43,950 bases of DNA. It comes from an uncultured Verrucomicrobia subdivision 3 bacterium. GTDB lineage: Bacteria > Verrucomicrobiota > Verrucomicrobiae > Limisphaerales > UBA11358. Each line of letters opens with the position of its first letter. The first letter of the stretch is position 1. The notes below the pieces were generated by a model. It saw only the letters and a list, made by a program, of their open reading frames with translations, made no database searches and had not been told where the DNA came from. Shown piece after piece: positions 26,277-35,158 of the stretch. Where the stretch lies: contig CAIXPZ010000201.1 in NCBI GenBank assembly GCA_903921455.1, positions 1 to 43,950 on the forward strand, given 5' to 3'. A program made the translations under genes and the position numbers.

Positions 26277-26834
26277 TCAGACCTTGAGCGAACCTCGAAA
26301 GCCCCGGCCGCTGTAGTAAGATTCCGCGCCGTTGTGACCGATGAAGACGCGGTTGTAGCGGCGATCCCCGTAGATCGCGCCGCCCAGTTGGCGGATGTCC
26401 GCAGGCGTCTGCAGCCAGCTCGACGACTTCGTGTCGAACTCGCCGAGTTTTTGCAGCGCGAGATATTCCTCCTCCGTCAAAACCTCCACGCCCATGGCCG
26501 CGGCCAGATCCATGACGCAGTTTTTGGGTTTGTGTTCCTTCCGCGAATCCAGCGCCGCGCGGTCGTAGCAAAAACTGACGCGGCCCTTGGGACTCTGCGC
26601 GGAACAATCAAAGAAAACGAATTCGCCCGACTTTTTATCCTGCCCGACCACATCCGGTTCGCCGCCGGTGCGCTCCATTTCCGCGAGCGACCACAGCTGG
26701 TCCGGCCTGGCCTCCAACCTGGCCTGCACCTTGGCCCAATCCAGACCTTTATGGCGGGCCAGGTTCTTTTCAAAGCGGGCTTTCAACGTGCCGAGCAGTT
26801 CTTCGCGTTGTTTGGCTGAAAGGTCTTTTTTCAT
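26277..26834 (-). CDS. DUF4256 protein
   Basis: A 185-residue soluble protein fitting DUF4256 over its whole length: MKKDLSAKQREELLGTLKARFEKN at the start, GGEPDVVGQDKKSGEFVFFDCSAQSP in the middle, and the C-terminal GAIYGDRRYNRVFIGHNGA and YYSGRGFRG. The family has no assigned function. Single gene. A TAGGCA hexamer ends 6 nt before the ATG. Confidence 0.9.
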   Translation of the reverse strand: MKKDLSAKQREELLGTLKARFEKNLARHKGLDWAKVQARLEARPDQLWSLAEMERTGGEPDVVGQDKKSGEFVFFDCSAQSPKGRVSFCYDRAALDSRKEHKPKNCVMDLAAAMGVEVLTEEEYLALQKLGEFDTKSSSWLQTPADIRQLGGAIYGDRRYNRVFIGHNGAESYYSGRGFRGSLKV

Positions 26835-26898
26835 GAGCTTTGCCTAGGTCGTAAATGGATGGCTTTGATTGCTGACGAGCTGCCGCGGCGAGGGCTGC

Positions 26899-28353
26899 CT
26901 ACTCCACTCCGCCGGCCCCGGGATACCACGGCGGCAGCACGGTGACCGGTTCGTCAAACACCTTCAGCATCTCCGCCGGCACGTGCCGCTTGTTCACGAT
27001 CACCATGTAGACGTGTTCGTCAAACCAGTCGTTGTAGAGCGTCCAGGTGCCCTTGTCGCCCTTGTCCGAGCCCCAGCTGTTTTCCACCAGCCATTTCGCG
27101 GGCCGGTTGTCCACGACATCGACGCCCATGAACACCATGGCGTGATTCGCCCCGCCATCGTGATAGCGGATGCGTTGGGCGCGGTCCAGATGGAGGTTGA
27201 GGTTGAAGAGCGGGCCATAGTTGTAGAGGTTGGCCGCCATGATGCCCAGGGTTTTGTTCTGGTCCTTGCCCACATCGGAGGCGAACCACACCGGCTCGTT
27301 CGCCATGACCGACTCCATGGCGATCTGCTTCAGCGCGTCGATCCCGATGTTCACGAAATCCACGTCGGGCTTTTCCGCGAGATTGCGCGACCGCTTGAAG
27401 GCGTAGTGCTTCAGCAGCGGGTTCAAAGGATCGTAATACAGGCTCACGTAATCCTCCAGCGACGCCCCCACCACCTCGCGGTAGAAACTCTGCGGCGTGT
27501 ATTTCTTCGCCGGCGTCAGGTCAATTTTAAGCGCTGGCTTCGCGGCCTTTCCGCCTGCCTGGCCGGCCGCCGGCTTGCCCTCGTCCTCTTTGTCCTCGTC
27601 TTTCTTCTTCGGGACGCGCCAGGTGAATTCCTGCGGGGGTTCGCCCAGCGTCTGCGCGAGAATGCGGTAAATCTCCGTCATTGCCTGTTTTTTATAATCG
27701 CGCAGCGCGTTCACGTCCGAACCGGCGCGATACAATTCGTGCAGATGCGCCGCGTCCACGTGCAGCTTGCGCTCCAGGACCTTGTTGAGCGTGGCCGTGT
27801 CCTCGCTATTGGTGGTGGCGGGCATGGCCTCCTGGGGAACGACGCCATACTTGCCGATGAGCGCGACGACGGACTGCCACCAGCCGCCGTCATCGAGCGT
27901 CGTTTTTTGCACCGCCTCCCACTCGCGGTCGAGCGGGTCGGTGTCCCGCAGTTCGATCATGTATTCGAGATAGAGATTGGCCTTCTCCAGCTTGTCCCAA
28001 AACTGGAGATAACTCTCGGAGAACTCGAAGCCGTCCAGGTCGTGCTTCGCGATGATCGCCGGCCGCAGCGTGTTGAGCCCCGCGAACAGCCAGCATCTTC
28101 CCGACTTGTGCTGGTCTGTCACGCCCTTGAAACGGATGCGGTGGCTGAAGTGCGTGTCGTGCGCGTCCACCACGCTCCGGTTCAGCACCAGCGAGTCGAT
28201 GGGATTCGCCGCCAGCGCATTGAAGCGGACGTCATCCTGTTTGTAAGCCTGCCGGAGACTTTGCAAGAATTCGGGCGTCAGCCCACCATCCGCGCCCCGG
28301 GCGGCGGGCAGGAACGACGTGACGGCGAGGATCAATAACAACGTGCGAATCAT
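26899..28353 (-). CDS. exported C1-family cysteine peptidase (bleomycin hydrolase-like)
   Basis: A 484-residue papain-fold peptidase of the PepC/bleomycin hydrolase group. Catalytic residues are visible: Cys in SGRCWLFAGLNTL, His in GGANHAMVFMGV and Asn in LVENSWGSDKGDKG. Unlike the cytosolic PepC enzymes, it carries an N-terminal signal peptide (LLLILAVTSFLPAARG), so it should act in the periplasm or outside. It also has a charged/Ala-rich insertion (KKKDEDKEDEGKPAAGQAGG) before LKIDLTPAKKYTPQ. Aminopeptidase or endopeptidase action on imported peptides is likely. No inhibitor or partner gene is adjacent. Confidence 0.92.
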   Translation of the reverse strand: MIRTLLLILAVTSFLPAARGADGGLTPEFLQSLRQAYKQDDVRFNALAANPIDSLVLNRSVVDAHDTHFSHRIRFKGVTDQHKSGRCWLFAGLNTLRPAIIAKHDLDGFEFSESYLQFWDKLEKANLYLEYMIELRDTDPLDREWEAVQKTTLDDGGWWQSVVALIGKYGVVPQEAMPATTNSEDTATLNKVLERKLHVDAAHLHELYRAGSDVNALRDYKKQAMTEIYRILAQTLGEPPQEFTWRVPKKKDEDKEDEGKPAAGQAGGKAAKPALKIDLTPAKKYTPQSFYREVVGASLEDYVSLYYDPLNPLLKHYAFKRSRNLAEKPDVDFVNIGIDALKQIAMESVMANEPVWFASDVGKDQNKTLGIMAANLYNYGPLFNLNLHLDRAQRIRYHDGGANHAMVFMGVDVVDNRPAKWLVENSWGSDKGDKGTWTLYNDWFDEHVYMVIVNKRHVPAEMLKVFDEPVTVLPPWYPGAGGVE

Positions 28354-28466
28354 GGCGCGCCATTAGTAACCGATTCGGACTCCCAAAAGCAAGACGGGCG
28401 GCGTCTAGTTCTCGCTGGCCGCGGCCAACCGCGCCGGCACTTTGGCCCACTCCAAACCGGCAGAAA

Positions 28467-30869
28467 TCACTTTAGCGCCAGCGCCAGGTGCAACACCTCG
28501 GAGATTTGTTTCACGAAATGCACCTTCAGCTTCGCGCGCACCTCAGCCGGCACGTCCTCCCAGTCCGGGCGGTTGCCTTCGGGCAGGATCACCTGTTTCA
28601 CGCCGAACCGCGACGCAGCGATCACCTTTTCCTTGATGCCGCCCACGCGCATCACGCGGCCGCGCAAACTGATTTCGCCCGTCATCGCCACATCGGAGCG
28701 CACGCGCCGCTTGCTCATCAGGCTCGCCAGCGCCGCACAGATCGTCACGCCCGCGCTCGGCCCGTCCTTCGGCGTCGCGCCGGCGGGCACGTGGATGTGC
28801 AGATCAAATTTGCCGTAATCGTCGAAATCCAGATTCAGCTTCCTCGCCTGCGACCGCAGATAACTCACCGCCGTCTGCGCGCTCTCCTTCATCACCTCGC
28901 CGAGCGAGCCGGTGAGAATCAAGCTGCCGCGCCCGCGCATCCGCGTGGCCTCGATGAACAGCACGTCGCCGCCCACCGGCGTCCACGCCAGCCCGGTGGC
29001 GATGCCGATTTCGTCAATCTTCTCCGCACTTTCCAGCACGAATTTCGCGTGGCCGAGATACTCCTTTACGTCCTGCGGCTCCAGCTTGATCATTTGCGCC
29101 GCGCCATTCTTGGCCACGATTTTGCGCGCGGCCTTGCGGGAGAGCGCGGCGATCTCGCGCTCGAGCTGGCGCACGCCGGCTTCGCGGGTGTATTCGCGGA
29201 TGAGTTCGCGCAGGGCGGCGTCGGAAAATTTCACATCGCTGCGCGTCAGGCCGTGTTCCTCCAGCTGGCGGGGGACGAGGTAGCGCTTGGCGATCTGGAG
29301 TTTCTCCGTCTCGGTGTAGCTCGGCAGCTCGATGACTTCCAGCCGGTCGCGCAACGCGGGATGCACCGGGTCGAGCCAGTTCGCTGTCGCGATGAACAAC
29401 ACGCGCGACAGGTCGAACGGCAGATCCAGATAATGGTCGGTGAACGTGTGGTTCTGCGCCGGATCCAGAACTTCCAGCAGCGCGGACGCCGGATCGCCGC
29501 GCACATCCGCGCCGACCTTGTCGAGTTCGTCAAGCAGGATGACGGGATTGCGGCTCTCGACGCGGCGGAGGGTCTGCAAAATTCTTCCCGGCAGAGCGCC
29601 GACGTAAGTCCGGCGATGCCCGCGGATTTCTGCTTCGTCACGCATGCCGCCCAGCGAGATGCGGGCGAATTTTCGGCCGAGCGCATCGGCCACGCTTTTG
29701 CCGAGCGAGGTTTTGCCCACGCCGGGCGGGCCGACGAGGCAGAGAATCGGGCCTTTGATTTCCTTGCGGCGCTTGAGCACGGCGAGGAATTCCAGCAGCC
29801 GGTCTTTCACCTTCGCCAGGCCGAAATGCTGTTCGTCCAAAATCTTTTCCGCAACTTTCAAGTCGAGCTTGTCCTCGGTTTCCTGCTGCCACGGCAATGC
29901 GAGAATCCAGTCGAGGTAGTTGCGCGAGACGCCGTATTCGGCGGCGGCGGGCGAGGTCTGCTGCATCCGGTCGAGTTCCTGATTCGCGGCCTTGCGCGCC
30001 TCGTCGGGCAGCTTGGCCAGCTCGATCTTTTCGCGGAGATTGCGGATTTCGTTCGCATTCGGATCGGTGTCGCCCAGCTCGCGCTGGATGACGCGCATTT
30101 GCTCGCGCAGGAAAAAGTCGCGCTGCGTCTTGGCGATGTTGGACGCGACGTCGTTCTGGATCTTGGAGCTTAAATTGAGCACCTCCTGTTCGCGGTTGAG
30201 CAGCGGGAGGAGTTTTTGCAGCCGCTCGCGGACGGAAATCGTTTCCAGCAGCCGCTGTTTTTCGTCGAGCGGCAGGCCGAGGTTGGCCGCGATCAGGTCG
30301 GCGAAATGGCCGGGATGCTCGGTGTTGAGCGCGGCGATTTTGACCTGGTCGGAGAGCACGGTGGAAATTTTGGCGATCTCGTCGAACTGCTTGTGGGCGT
30401 TGCGCAGCATCGCTTGCAACTCGACGGAATCCTCGGTCTCGTCGCGAAGCAGTTCATAGTTGGCGCGCAGATAGGGATTGGCGGGTAAAAATTTGTCCAG
30501 CCGGATGCGCCACAGCCCTTCCACGAGAATGCGCACCGTGCCGTCGGGAAACTTCACCATCTTGTTCAGGCGCGAAACACAGCCGACCAGATGCAGGTCA
30601 TTGGGGCCGGGCTCGGCGATGTCCGGATTCAATTGCAGCACGGCTGCGAACAGGCGGTCACCCGCGACCAGGTCGTCCACCAGCTTCAAGCTGGGGCCGG
30701 TCTCGACCAGCAGGGGCACGATGGCCCCCGGGAAAATCACGATGTCCGACAAGCCGAGAATGGGCAGCGTTTCCGGCAGCGAACGGGACGAGACGCGGCT
30801 GGCCACCTCGCTCTTTTCGTTTGAGCCGAGGATGCTGACAAATTCTGTTTCCGCTGATTTCATCATCAT
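28467..30869 (-). CDS. lon: Lon ATP-dependent protease
   Basis: An 800-residue LonA-type protease: N-terminal substrate-recognition domain (LPILGLSDIVIFPGAIVPLL), coiled region with the NDVASNIAKTQRDFFLREQM signature, AAA+ module with Walker A GPPGVGKTSLGKS and Walker B VILLDELDKV, and C-terminal S16 protease with catalytic Ser in PKDGPSAGVT and Lys in GGIKEKVIAA. Three consecutive ATGs mark the start; longer frames would run into the hsp20 gene upstream. It degrades misfolded proteins in the cytosol. It follows hsp20 by 46 bp, forming a proteostasis operon with the metal-binding miniprotein. Confidence 0.97.
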   Translation of the reverse strand: MMMKSAETEFVSILGSNEKSEVASRVSSRSLPETLPILGLSDIVIFPGAIVPLLVETGPSLKLVDDLVAGDRLFAAVLQLNPDIAEPGPNDLHLVGCVSRLNKMVKFPDGTVRILVEGLWRIRLDKFLPANPYLRANYELLRDETEDSVELQAMLRNAHKQFDEIAKISTVLSDQVKIAALNTEHPGHFADLIAANLGLPLDEKQRLLETISVRERLQKLLPLLNREQEVLNLSSKIQNDVASNIAKTQRDFFLREQMRVIQRELGDTDPNANEIRNLREKIELAKLPDEARKAANQELDRMQQTSPAAAEYGVSRNYLDWILALPWQQETEDKLDLKVAEKILDEQHFGLAKVKDRLLEFLAVLKRRKEIKGPILCLVGPPGVGKTSLGKSVADALGRKFARISLGGMRDEAEIRGHRRTYVGALPGRILQTLRRVESRNPVILLDELDKVGADVRGDPASALLEVLDPAQNHTFTDHYLDLPFDLSRVLFIATANWLDPVHPALRDRLEVIELPSYTETEKLQIAKRYLVPRQLEEHGLTRSDVKFSDAALRELIREYTREAGVRQLEREIAALSRKAARKIVAKNGAAQMIKLEPQDVKEYLGHAKFVLESAEKIDEIGIATGLAWTPVGGDVLFIEATRMRGRGSLILTGSLGEVMKESAQTAVSYLRSQARKLNLDFDDYGKFDLHIHVPAGATPKDGPSAGVTICAALASLMSKRRVRSDVAMTGEISLRGRVMRVGGIKEKVIAASRFGVKQVILPEGNRPDWEDVPAEVRAKLKVHFVKQISEVLHLALALK

Positions 30870-30915
30870 GTGATCCGCTGTTGCATGACCGTGCGCCTGA
30901 AAAGCTCGCACGGGG

Positions 30916-31329
30916 TCAAACTCCTTCGCTGATGGGAACCTTGGTGGTCTTCGGCTGCGCTTTTTGTGCCGGGGGCACGTCCACTCGCAGAAAACCATTC
31001 ACGTAAACCGCCTTCGCCTGGCTCAAATCATAACCCGCCGGCAAATCCAGCACGGTTTCAAACGGTCCGTAGCTGATTTCCATCACCAGAAAACTGCAAT
31101 GCGGCGAACGGCAGCAGTCCGGCCGGATGCCGGTGATGCGCAGGCGCTGGCCCTCCACCGTGATCTCCAGGCTATCGCTTTTCATGCCGGCAAGTTCGGC
31201 CTTGATAACCAGACCGTTCTCCGTGACGTAAATATCCGTATTTGGCGTCCAGCGGCCCGTGGCCGGCTCGCCCGTGCTGTGACTGCGCGCGGCGAAATGA
31301 ACCGTGGAACTGACTTTGGTGACTGCCAT
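30916..31329 (-). CDS. Hsp20 small heat-shock protein
   Basis: A 137-residue sHSP with an alpha-crystallin domain: PNTDIYVTENGLVIKAELAGM at its start, SLEITVEGQRLRITGIR in the middle and YVNGFLRVDVPP as the conserved terminal strand. The loop contains an unusual CCRSPHC stretch (IRPDCCRSPHCSFLVME), whose clustered cysteines could bind metal or respond to redox. sHSPs hold unfolding proteins for refolding or, here, perhaps for the co-encoded Lon. I start at MAVTKVSST. It lies between the His/Cys-rich miniprotein (41 bp upstream) and lon. Confidence 0.92.
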   Translation of the reverse strand: MAVTKVSSTVHFAARSHSTGEPATGRWTPNTDIYVTENGLVIKAELAGMKSDSLEITVEGQRLRITGIRPDCCRSPHCSFLVMEISYGPFETVLDLPAGYDLSQAKAVYVNGFLRVDVPPAQKAQPKTTKVPISEGV

Positions 31330-31370
31330 ACTAAAAGTTGGTTGATGGAATTTCCGTCCTGAATGACCCG

Positions 31371-31535
31371 TCAATGTGAAACTTTTTCCTTCTTCGTTTC
31401 CGTGTCATGCTCGTGATCACAGCCGCAGTGGCAACTGTGGTCATGGTCATGCTTCTTGGGGCTGGAACTGCGCCACACAAAAATGGCACCCACGCCCAGC
31501 ACGATCAACAGCGGAAGAAATTGCTGCCAGCTCAT
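31371..31535 (-). CDS. 54-residue membrane miniprotein with His/Cys-rich metal-binding tail
   Basis: A 54-codon gene starting MSWQQFLPLLIVLGVGAIFVW, a single membrane span with few polar residues, followed by a short linker and the cytosolic or periplasmic tail HDHDHSCHCGCDHEHD, then a charged end. Seven His, three Cys and several Asp in 16 residues strongly suggest a soft-metal site. Its size and layout resemble the FeoB-associated Cys-rich membrane proteins, but no feoB is present. TATGTT ends 6 nt before the ATG. It starts 41 bp upstream of hsp20 on the same strand, so it heads an operon with hsp20 and lon, hinting at a metal-stress link. Confidence 0.75.
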   Translation of the reverse strand: MSWQQFLPLLIVLGVGAIFVWRSSSPKKHDHDHSCHCGCDHEHDTETKKEKVSH

Positions 31536-31618
31536 GCAGCCAACATAACTGCAAACCCAAATCGCGCAAATGGAAATTTCGGCGTGAAACTTTGGTCGCC
31601 TCCGGCTAGGCTGCGCCC

Positions 31619-32050
31619 ATGGCTGAACTGTTCCGCTACCCGCACCGCGTCACCTACGCCGAATGCACCATCGGCGACCACATCTACCATTCCCGCTACC
31701 TGGATTTGCTAGAGGCCGCGCGCGGCGAATTCATGCGCGCGCTCGGCACCCCGGTGCTGGCCTTGCAGGACGCCGACTATATTTTTCCCGTGATTGAGGC
31801 GCACCTGCGCTTCAAAGCTCCGGCGCGCTATGATGATATGCTGACCATTGAAGTCTGGCCGACGCTCGTCGAGCGTGTGCGGCTGAATTTTGGCCACCGG
31901 ATTCTGAACCAGGACGGCAAACTCCTGCTCGAAGCCGAAACCTGCCACTGCTGCACCAGCCGCGATGAAAAACCCAAACGCCTGCCGCCGGAACTGGTGG
32001 AAAAATTACAGCCGTATTTGAACTCAAGTAATTTTGAAGGTGAAAAATGA
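31619..32050 (+). CDS. hotdog-fold acyl-CoA thioesterase, YbgC/4HBT-like
   Basis: A 143-residue hotdog-fold protein: VTYAECTIGDHIYHSRYLDLLEAARGEFM is the helix-containing N-terminal signature, then FKAPARYDDMLTIEV and ERVRLNFGHRI. YbgC-type enzymes have an Asp (in EDTDAGGVVYH) as catalytic residue; aligned on YHxxY, this protein has Thr there and an Asp only three residues later (IGDHIYH), so the chemistry may be shifted or absent. Probably hydrolyses acyl-CoA thioesters. TAGGCT ends 6 nt before the ATG. Its stop overlaps the next gene (ATGA). Confidence 0.85.
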   Translation: MAELFRYPHRVTYAECTIGDHIYHSRYLDLLEAARGEFMRALGTPVLALQDADYIFPVIEAHLRFKAPARYDDMLTIEVWPTLVERVRLNFGHRILNQDGKLLLEAETCHCCTSRDEKPKRLPPELVEKLQPYLNSSNFEGEK

Positions 32051-32616
32051 TGCCTGCCTACAGCCACATGTTTCGTGGAGATGATAAACCGCATCCCGTT
32101 GAAAGTTGCATTGGTTTGTTAATCCTTGCCGGCGCTATTTATTGTTTTGATAAATGGGTGATAAGAAGTGAAAAGAGACAACAGAGGCATTATCAGTCCG
32201 ATAAAGCCTTAAAGAAGCGAAAGACCTTCTCCCAAAAAGTCGGATATGAATCCTTGCGAATGGTTGACGTTTTCTGCGGCGTTTATTTCCGACGTGGCGT
32301 AAATATGAACGAGGAGCCTTTCCGTAAGGCAACTCTAACAGAAAAACGCGTTGGTGGCTGTTTTATGTTTTTTCTTCCTGCTTTCTTGATGTTTGTGATG
32401 AGCAACGATAAATCGTTTGATAAAATGGTTGATTCAATGATGTATGGACATGTTTGGATGGGCTGGTTTTATGTGGGCTGGATAACTCTAGTTGGAGCAG
32501 GGATTGTCTTCGCCGTAAAAGTTGCACCAAAAATTCCATTGTTCGTTTCAGTGCCTTTGGCTCTGGTAAGCTGGTTGGTTCTAGCATGGGGGTTTTCCAA
32601 GCATGATTTGATTTGA
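32047..32616 (+). CDS. AT-rich hypothetical membrane protein
   Basis: A 189-residue protein with about four hydrophobic segments (CIGLLILAGAIYCF, GGCFMFFLPAFLMFVM, WFYVGWITLVGAGIVFAV, LFVSVPLALVSWLVLAWGF), the last three closely spaced, and a basic loop after the first. Base composition is clearly AT-richer than the flanking genes, suggesting transfer, yet it overlaps the thioesterase stop by ATGA and may be translated with it. No family recognised. Like the AT-rich gene at 15633 it is an orphan membrane protein inserted between housekeeping genes. Confidence 0.7.
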   Translation: MMPAYSHMFRGDDKPHPVESCIGLLILAGAIYCFDKWVIRSEKRQQRHYQSDKALKKRKTFSQKVGYESLRMVDVFCGVYFRRGVNMNEEPFRKATLTEKRVGGCFMFFLPAFLMFVMSNDKSFDKMVDSMMYGHVWMGWFYVGWITLVGAGIVFAVKVAPKIPLFVSVPLALVSWLVLAWGFSKHDLI

Positions 32617-32682
32617 CCATTTACATTTCCATTCCACCTTGCGTAAAACACTTTTCTCTGCTTAATTTCAGCGGCGCGCGCG

Positions 32683-34167
32683 ATGCAAAACCAACCACAA
32701 AATTACCCCAAACATTACTGCGGAGTCTTCGGCATTTTCGGCCATCCGAACGCCGCCGAACTCACCTACTTCGGCCTCTACGCCCTGCAACATCGCGGCC
32801 AGGAAAGCGCCGGCATCGTCAGTTGCCACGACGGTAAATTTTACAAGCACCACGGCATGGGCCTGGTGCCGCAGATTTTCAACGACCCGAAAATCCTGCA
32901 CGATCTCGTCGGCGACCGCTCCATCGGCCACACGCGCTATTCCACCACCGGCACGTCCAACCTCCGCAACGCGCAGCCGCTCACCGTGGATTGTGCCCGC
33001 GGCCAGATCGCCGTGGCGCACAACGGCAATTTGACCAACGCCGCCGCGCTGCGTGATGAACTGGAAGCGCGCGGTCTGGTTTTCCAGACGAGCGTGGACA
33101 GCGAAATCATTATCATGATGCTCGCGCAGCCGGAAATGGGCGGCGTCGCCAACTCGCTCGTCCACACCCTGCGGCGCATCGAAGGCGCGTATTCCTTGGT
33201 CATCATGACGGAAAAGGAATTGATCGGGGCGCGCGACCCGCATGGTTTCCGCCCGCTTTCCATCGGCAAAACGGCGGAAGGCGCGTATGTGCTGTCCAGC
33301 GAGACGACGGCGTTTGATCTGATTCACGCGCAATTTGTCCGCGACGTCGCCCCCGGCGAAATTGTCATCATCAACGACCAGGGTTTGACCAGCATTCAGG
33401 CCTGGCCCGAACACCAGAAGCGGGCGTTCTGCATTTTTGAATACGTCTATTTCGCCCGGCCCGACAGCGTGATCAACGGCCACAGTGTCTATGAAGTCCG
33501 CAAGGCGATGGGCCGCCAGCTCGCGCGCGAACACGGCGTCAAAGCCGACCTGGTCATCCCCGTCCCTGATAGTGGTGTGTGCGCCGCGATGGGCTATTCC
33601 GAGGAATCCGGCATTCCCTATGAGATGGCTTTCATCCGCAACCACTACGTTGGCCGCAGCTTTCTCCAGCCCACGCAGCTCATCCGCGATTTCAACGTGC
33701 GCGTGAAGCTCAACCTGATCGAGTCGCTCGTGAAGGACAAAAGCGTCATCATTGTGGACGATTCCATCGTGCGCGGAACGACCTGCCGCACGCGGGTGAA
33801 AACGCTCAAGGACGCCGGCGCCCGCGAAGTCCACGTCGCCGTCAGTTGTCCGCCGCACATGAACCCATGCGTCTACGGCATTGATTTTCCTGACCGCAGC
33901 AAACTCATGGCGGCGAACAACACCGTCGATGAGATCCGCAAATATCTCAACGCCGACTCGCTGCATTATCTCTCACAGGCCGGCATGGTCGCCGCCACCG
34001 GCCAGCCGAAGGAAAATTTCTGCATGGCCTGTTACGACGGAAATTATCCCGTCGCCTACGACCCGCTGCTCGACAAACACATCATCGAACGCCGCCGCAA
34101 ACTGACGCAAACCCTCGGCGAAGCGGCCACGAAAGGGAACGAGCAAATCAGCCTGCTGCATGTGTAG
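32683..34167 (+). CDS. purF: amidophosphoribosyltransferase PurF (Fe-S type)
   Basis: PurF makes phosphoribosylamine from PRPP and glutamine, the first step of purine synthesis. The 494-residue protein has a short propeptide and nucleophile Cys13 (HYCGVFGIFG), which should be exposed by cleavage, then the Ntn glutaminase and a phosphoribosyltransferase domain with the PRPP motif VIIVDDSIVRGTT. Cysteines C250, C396, C447 and C450 (FCIFEY, NPCVYGID, NFCMACYDG) occur where the Bacillus enzyme binds its 4Fe-4S cluster, so this is the oxygen-sensitive B. subtilis type. It has no purine operon partner here. Confidence 0.96.
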   Translation: MQNQPQNYPKHYCGVFGIFGHPNAAELTYFGLYALQHRGQESAGIVSCHDGKFYKHHGMGLVPQIFNDPKILHDLVGDRSIGHTRYSTTGTSNLRNAQPLTVDCARGQIAVAHNGNLTNAAALRDELEARGLVFQTSVDSEIIIMMLAQPEMGGVANSLVHTLRRIEGAYSLVIMTEKELIGARDPHGFRPLSIGKTAEGAYVLSSETTAFDLIHAQFVRDVAPGEIVIINDQGLTSIQAWPEHQKRAFCIFEYVYFARPDSVINGHSVYEVRKAMGRQLAREHGVKADLVIPVPDSGVCAAMGYSEESGIPYEMAFIRNHYVGRSFLQPTQLIRDFNVRVKLNLIESLVKDKSVIIVDDSIVRGTTCRTRVKTLKDAGAREVHVAVSCPPHMNPCVYGIDFPDRSKLMAANNTVDEIRKYLNADSLHYLSQAGMVAATGQPKENFCMACYDGNYPVAYDPLLDKHIIERRRKLTQTLGEAATKGNEQISLLHV

Positions 34168-34222
34168 TCCGTGAAAGCGAATTGACGCCTTTCATTTTCC
34201 CCTTCAGAATCGCGGATAAATT

Positions 34223-35158
34223 ATGAAAGTGTCCGCCTTAACAAGGGTGCGGTCCGCGTTTTCAAATCACAGCGTGCTGGTGCCGACCGTGGACCAGGTG
34301 ATGGCCGAGGAACGCGCGGCATCGTTCGGCAAGCGCAGTATCAAAACTTCCGCCAAGCTGTCCGGCCTTAAAATGGCCGTCAGCATGTGCGACCTTACCA
34401 CGCTTGAGGGCAAGGACACGCCCGGCAAAGTCGCTTATCTGTGCCGCAAGGCGCTCCAGCCTATCGAGGCGAAATACGACGTGCCGAGCTGTGCCGCCGT
34501 GTGCGTTTATCCGAACATGGTGAAATACGCACGGAAATTACTCGGTGCAAGTTCTCCGGTGCATGTCGCCTCAGTCGCCACTGGATTTCCCAGCGGACAA
34601 TTTCCCTTGCCCACGAAACTGAACGAAGTCCGCCGCGCCGTGGCCGATGGTGCGGATGAGATTGACATGGTCATTGACCGCTGCGCCTTCCTCGCCGGCG
34701 ACCACGCGAAAGTGTTCGATGAAATCGCCGCCACGAAAGAAGCCTGCGGCCCGGCGCATCTGAAGGTCATTCTCGAAACCGGCGAACTCGTCACCTACGA
34801 CAACGTCCGGCTCGCCAGCGAAATTGCCATGCAGGCCGGCGGCGATTTCATCAAGACCAGCACCGGCAAAGTTTCGCCCGCCGCCACCATGCCCGTCACG
34901 CTCGTAATGCTGGAGGCCATCCGCGATTATTTTTTCGCCACCGGCATCCGCATCGGCATGAAGCCCGCCGGCGGCATCCGCACATCCAAGCAGGCGCTCG
35001 CCTACCTCGTGATGGTCAAGGAAACACTCGGGGACGACTGGCTCAACCCGCAGTTGTTCCGCTTCGGCGCGAGCACCCTCGTCAACGACGTCCTCATGCA
35101 GATCGCCAAGCAGGTGGATGGCAATTACCAAAGCTCGGATTACTTTTCTCTTCCATGA
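34223..35158 (+). CDS. deoC: deoxyribose-phosphate aldolase, long form
   Basis: DeoC splits 2-deoxyribose-5-phosphate into glyceraldehyde-3-phosphate and acetaldehyde. In this 311-residue protein the Schiff-base Lys is in DFIKTSTGKV, the proton-relay Asp in DEIDMVIDR and the second Lys in GMKPAGGIRTS. An N-terminal extension of about 60 residues precedes the barrel, as in the longer DeoC subgroup. Its stop overlaps the start of the aldehyde dehydrogenase (ATGA), so the acetaldehyde produced can be passed to that enzyme. A second, shorter deoC closes the same operon. Confidence 0.95.
   Translation: MKVSALTRVRSAFSNHSVLVPTVDQVMAEERAASFGKRSIKTSAKLSGLKMAVSMCDLTTLEGKDTPGKVAYLCRKALQPIEAKYDVPSCAAVCVYPNMVKYARKLLGASSPVHVASVATGFPSGQFPLPTKLNEVRRAVADGADEIDMVIDRCAFLAGDHAKVFDEIAATKEACGPAHLKVILETGELVTYDNVRLASEIAMQAGGDFIKTSTGKVSPAATMPVTLVMLEAIRDYFFATGIRIGMKPAGGIRTSKQALAYLVMVKETLGDDWLNPQLFRFGASTLVNDVLMQIAKQVDGNYQSSDYFSLP

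Noticed and set aside
28405..28470. 21-codon GTG frame overlapping the lon stop (VISAGLEWAKVPARL...)
   Set aside because: Very short, no independent start signal and no recognisable family; lon ends normally, so a frameshifted lon tail is not needed.
28488..30173. 561-codon open frame antisense to lon
   Set aside because: Translation is low-complexity His/Arg/Ala-rich without motifs; lon on the other strand is unmistakable. The same applies to the long antisense frames over the C1 peptidase, purF, the aldehyde dehydrogenase and the metalloprotease.
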